Assembly: GCA_004194705.1 (NCBI GenBank)
Contig: SADC01001058.1
Location: 62,001 to 126,000, forward strand
Length of the DNA stretch: 64,000 bases
Origin: Ditylenchus dipsaci
Lineage: Eukaryota > Nematoda > Chromadorea > Rhabditida > Anguinidae
Reading direction: 5' to 3'
The notes under the pieces were generated by a model, which saw only the letters and a program-made list of their open reading frames with translations, was not told where the DNA came from and made no database searches. Position numbers and translations under genes: made by a program. Of the stretch, positions 62,352 to 64,000 are shown piece after piece. The stretch's first letter is position 1; each line of letters begins with the position of its first letter.

Positions 62352-62484
62352 TATTTCAGAAAAAGCAATAAGCGTGCAAGGAAACGATCAAAAACATATC
62401 ACAGAAAGAATGCAGCTGAAGAATGACCTTTACAGTTGTAAAACACAAAAATGCCAAACTCTCGGGCAGGACGTTGAAAATTTG

Positions 62485-62728
62485 GATTCTAGTACAGAAT
62501 ACCCCCCCCCCCCCCACAAATTTTTCCTTCTGAAACTTAACTGAAGACTACCCAAATATATGTCCCAGACCCCGGAAAATATGCGTAAACTCTTTATTAG
62601 TCACAACTTCCGTACGCTGGCCTACCCCCAAGCCTAATGGCTAAGCCTAAACTTGTTGTTTGCAAGAGTAGTTACAGCGATTTTTGAAAAGGTCCGATTG
62701 GGGGGGGGTGGTATTCTATACTAGCGCC
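62485..62728. mobile_element. Short GATTCTAGTACAGAATACC element
   Basis: 244 bp, perfect 8-bp TSD AAAATTTG (62477-62484, 62729-62736). Same interior as 53492-53733. Confidence 0.9.
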
Positions 62729-62789
62729 AAAATTTGAATTTTTGTTTGTTAGATCACTATAGATTGACAGGAAATGACAAAAGTATTTA

Positions 62790-62946
62790 AAGGGGCAATA
62801 ATAAGAGGTGTTGCCCAGGAATTCAAATTCTTTAGCCTAATCATTGAACTTCTGCACGGATTTTCCAACTTGGTTTCTAACAAAACAAGGCATAGAAATT
62901 TACTTTAGGCCTAGTTTTTTGGAAACTGAGTTGAAAAATCCGTGTA
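62790..62946. mobile_element. Truncated TTAA-type element
   Basis: TTAAAGGGGCAATAATAAGA and a GCCCAGGAATTC block match 34424-34656. Sequence is lost beyond the MITE inserted at 62947. Confidence 0.6.
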
Positions 62947-63220
62947 TCGTATTTTTTTAATAGCTCACCCGGGTTAGTTATTTTTCAACCCTTGAAAATC
63001 GGAAAATTTCAAGGTCGACCTCAAGATTTTCGGGTTCTCAATCAAAATCTAAAAAGTGGAATCGATAGAGCTCGTGGAAGTTAAGAAAATGCAAAAAAAG
63101 TATTCCCGAGGAGGTGTTTTTGAGGAGGGGGTAAAACCGAGTAGGGCCAAATTTATTTCCCGAAATTTCGCCATTTATACGGATATCCGTATAAATGGGG
63201 AGTGGATAGAATGAATACGG
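62947..63220. mobile_element. TA-type MITE, CCGTATTTTC family
   Basis: TCGTATTTTTTTAATAGCTC to ATACGG, TA on both sides (62945-62946, 63221-63222). The interior has GAGCTCGTGGAAGTTAAG in family order. Confidence 0.8.
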
Positions 63221-63832
63221 TATGTAAATTTCAAAAAAGGGGTCTTAAAAAACATTCTGTCTGAAAAACAGAAATTGTTTCGTATTTGAGGACTTCTGCC
63301 AGAATTAATAATTTTTGTTACTTCTAAAATAAATTGAGTATAACTATTATTTATGTTGTGTACCTCCTATGTGATTTGTTATTTTGCTGTGTGAGAAGAG
63401 CTGGTGAAAAAAATACAACACAGTCAGAAAAAATTAGTAATATAGTAGTCATCATTTATTGAGTCATTTATGCAAATTTTTATAGGTTTTGCTCGTTTTA
63501 TGTTAAATAAAAGAAATTATCTCTACACAGTATTTGGACTATGCCCGTCACGTTTTTGACTACAAAGTTTGTTCGCAGTTGTTTGTGTTATTTCGCCTCT
63601 GTTTTGTCGTTTCTTCTATTAAAGGACGATTGACATTGACGAAATTGGGTGGTCCCGCGCGAATTCAAAATTTCCAAATTGCTGTGCTTATCAAGTTTCA
63701 TGGTCCTTTAAGGCAGAAAAGAGTCATTTCGGGGTCGAAAAAAGTGGCAACCATTTTAATAGTGCAAGAAAATTAACAACAAACAAAATAATGTAAAATT
63801 TCTAAAAGTTTTTAATATTTGGAAGGCGGAGC
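63221..63832. other. RIM-BP 3' flank; solo TTAA-type right end
   Basis: TATCAAGTTTCATGGTCCT followed by TTAA (about 63690-63712) matches the right end of the AGGACCAT families. Two AATAAA motifs (63329, 63507) are candidate poly(A) signals. No ORF recognised. Confidence 0.4.
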
Positions 63833-64000
63833 GGTAAAATATCGATTACCGACGGTCAATGAATTTTTTTTTGAAATTTTTGATCAAAATCGTTAATTTT
63901 CAGGCCAAAAGTTTCTGGAAAGTCGACCCTAGCACCCAAATCTCATCCTGAATCCGAATCCGTTGAGATCAGATCGAAATAATTTTTATGGGCTGATATA
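63833..64000. mobile_element. Palindromic element with unlike tips, copy 3 (cut by window end)
   Basis: GGTAAAATATCGATTACCGA and the following arm match copies 1 and 2 closely. The right half is outside the window. Confidence 0.85.

Overview
This is nuclear DNA of an invertebrate animal, most plausibly an ecdysozoan. It is AT-rich, with multi-exon genes in which introns of about 40-60 bases alternate with introns of 4-10 kb. The species cannot be named from the sequence. The backbone is the 3' part of one large plus-strand gene, RIM-binding protein (RIM-BP), an organiser of the presynaptic active zone. Seventeen exons between 17482 and 62351 encode SH3-1, three fibronectin type III domains, SH3-2 and SH3-3 in the order typical of the family. 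The 5' exons were not found.

Other genes are small. An RNase H1-like gene with an Arg/Ser-rich tail lies on the minus strand at 4734-6046. A ribosomal protein S27 zinc-ribbon exon (minus, 8182-8331) stands next to a U2 snRNA gene (plus, 8438-8627). A tRNA-Arg(TCG) is at 28047-28117 (minus). An F-box/coiled-coil gene (minus, 44567-45433) and exons of an unrecognised gene (minus, 45910-46245) lie inside the largest RIM-BP intron. An eIF4A-like DEAD-box fragment (10327-10767) sits inside a transposon-like element.

Most of the rest is a deep nest of mobile elements, nearly all non-autonomous inverted-repeat DNA transposons. By terminal sequence and target-site duplication (TSD) I separate: pogo/Tigger-like elements (TA, CAGTC tips, one with a decayed transposase); a second TA family with CCGTATTTTCTCTAA tips; hAT elements (8-bp TSD, two with transposase remnants); TTAA-duplicating elements; foldback-like elements whose terminal inverted repeats (TIRs) are tandem GC-core repeats (8-10 bp TSD); an 8-bp-TSD family with CTAGTAGCGAATACC tips; and palindromes with a polymerase III B box in each arm. 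A Ty3/gypsy 3' end with its LTR lies at the left edge. Several insertions have an uninterrupted sister copy elsewhere in the window, which fixes their boundaries.

Every frame break I could interpret in the host genes is one missing base, nearly always beside a short homopolymer. With nine such bases restored, all splice phases of the 17 RIM-BP exons close exactly. I therefore read RIM-BP as an intact gene in an imperfectly polished long-read assembly, not as a pseudogene.
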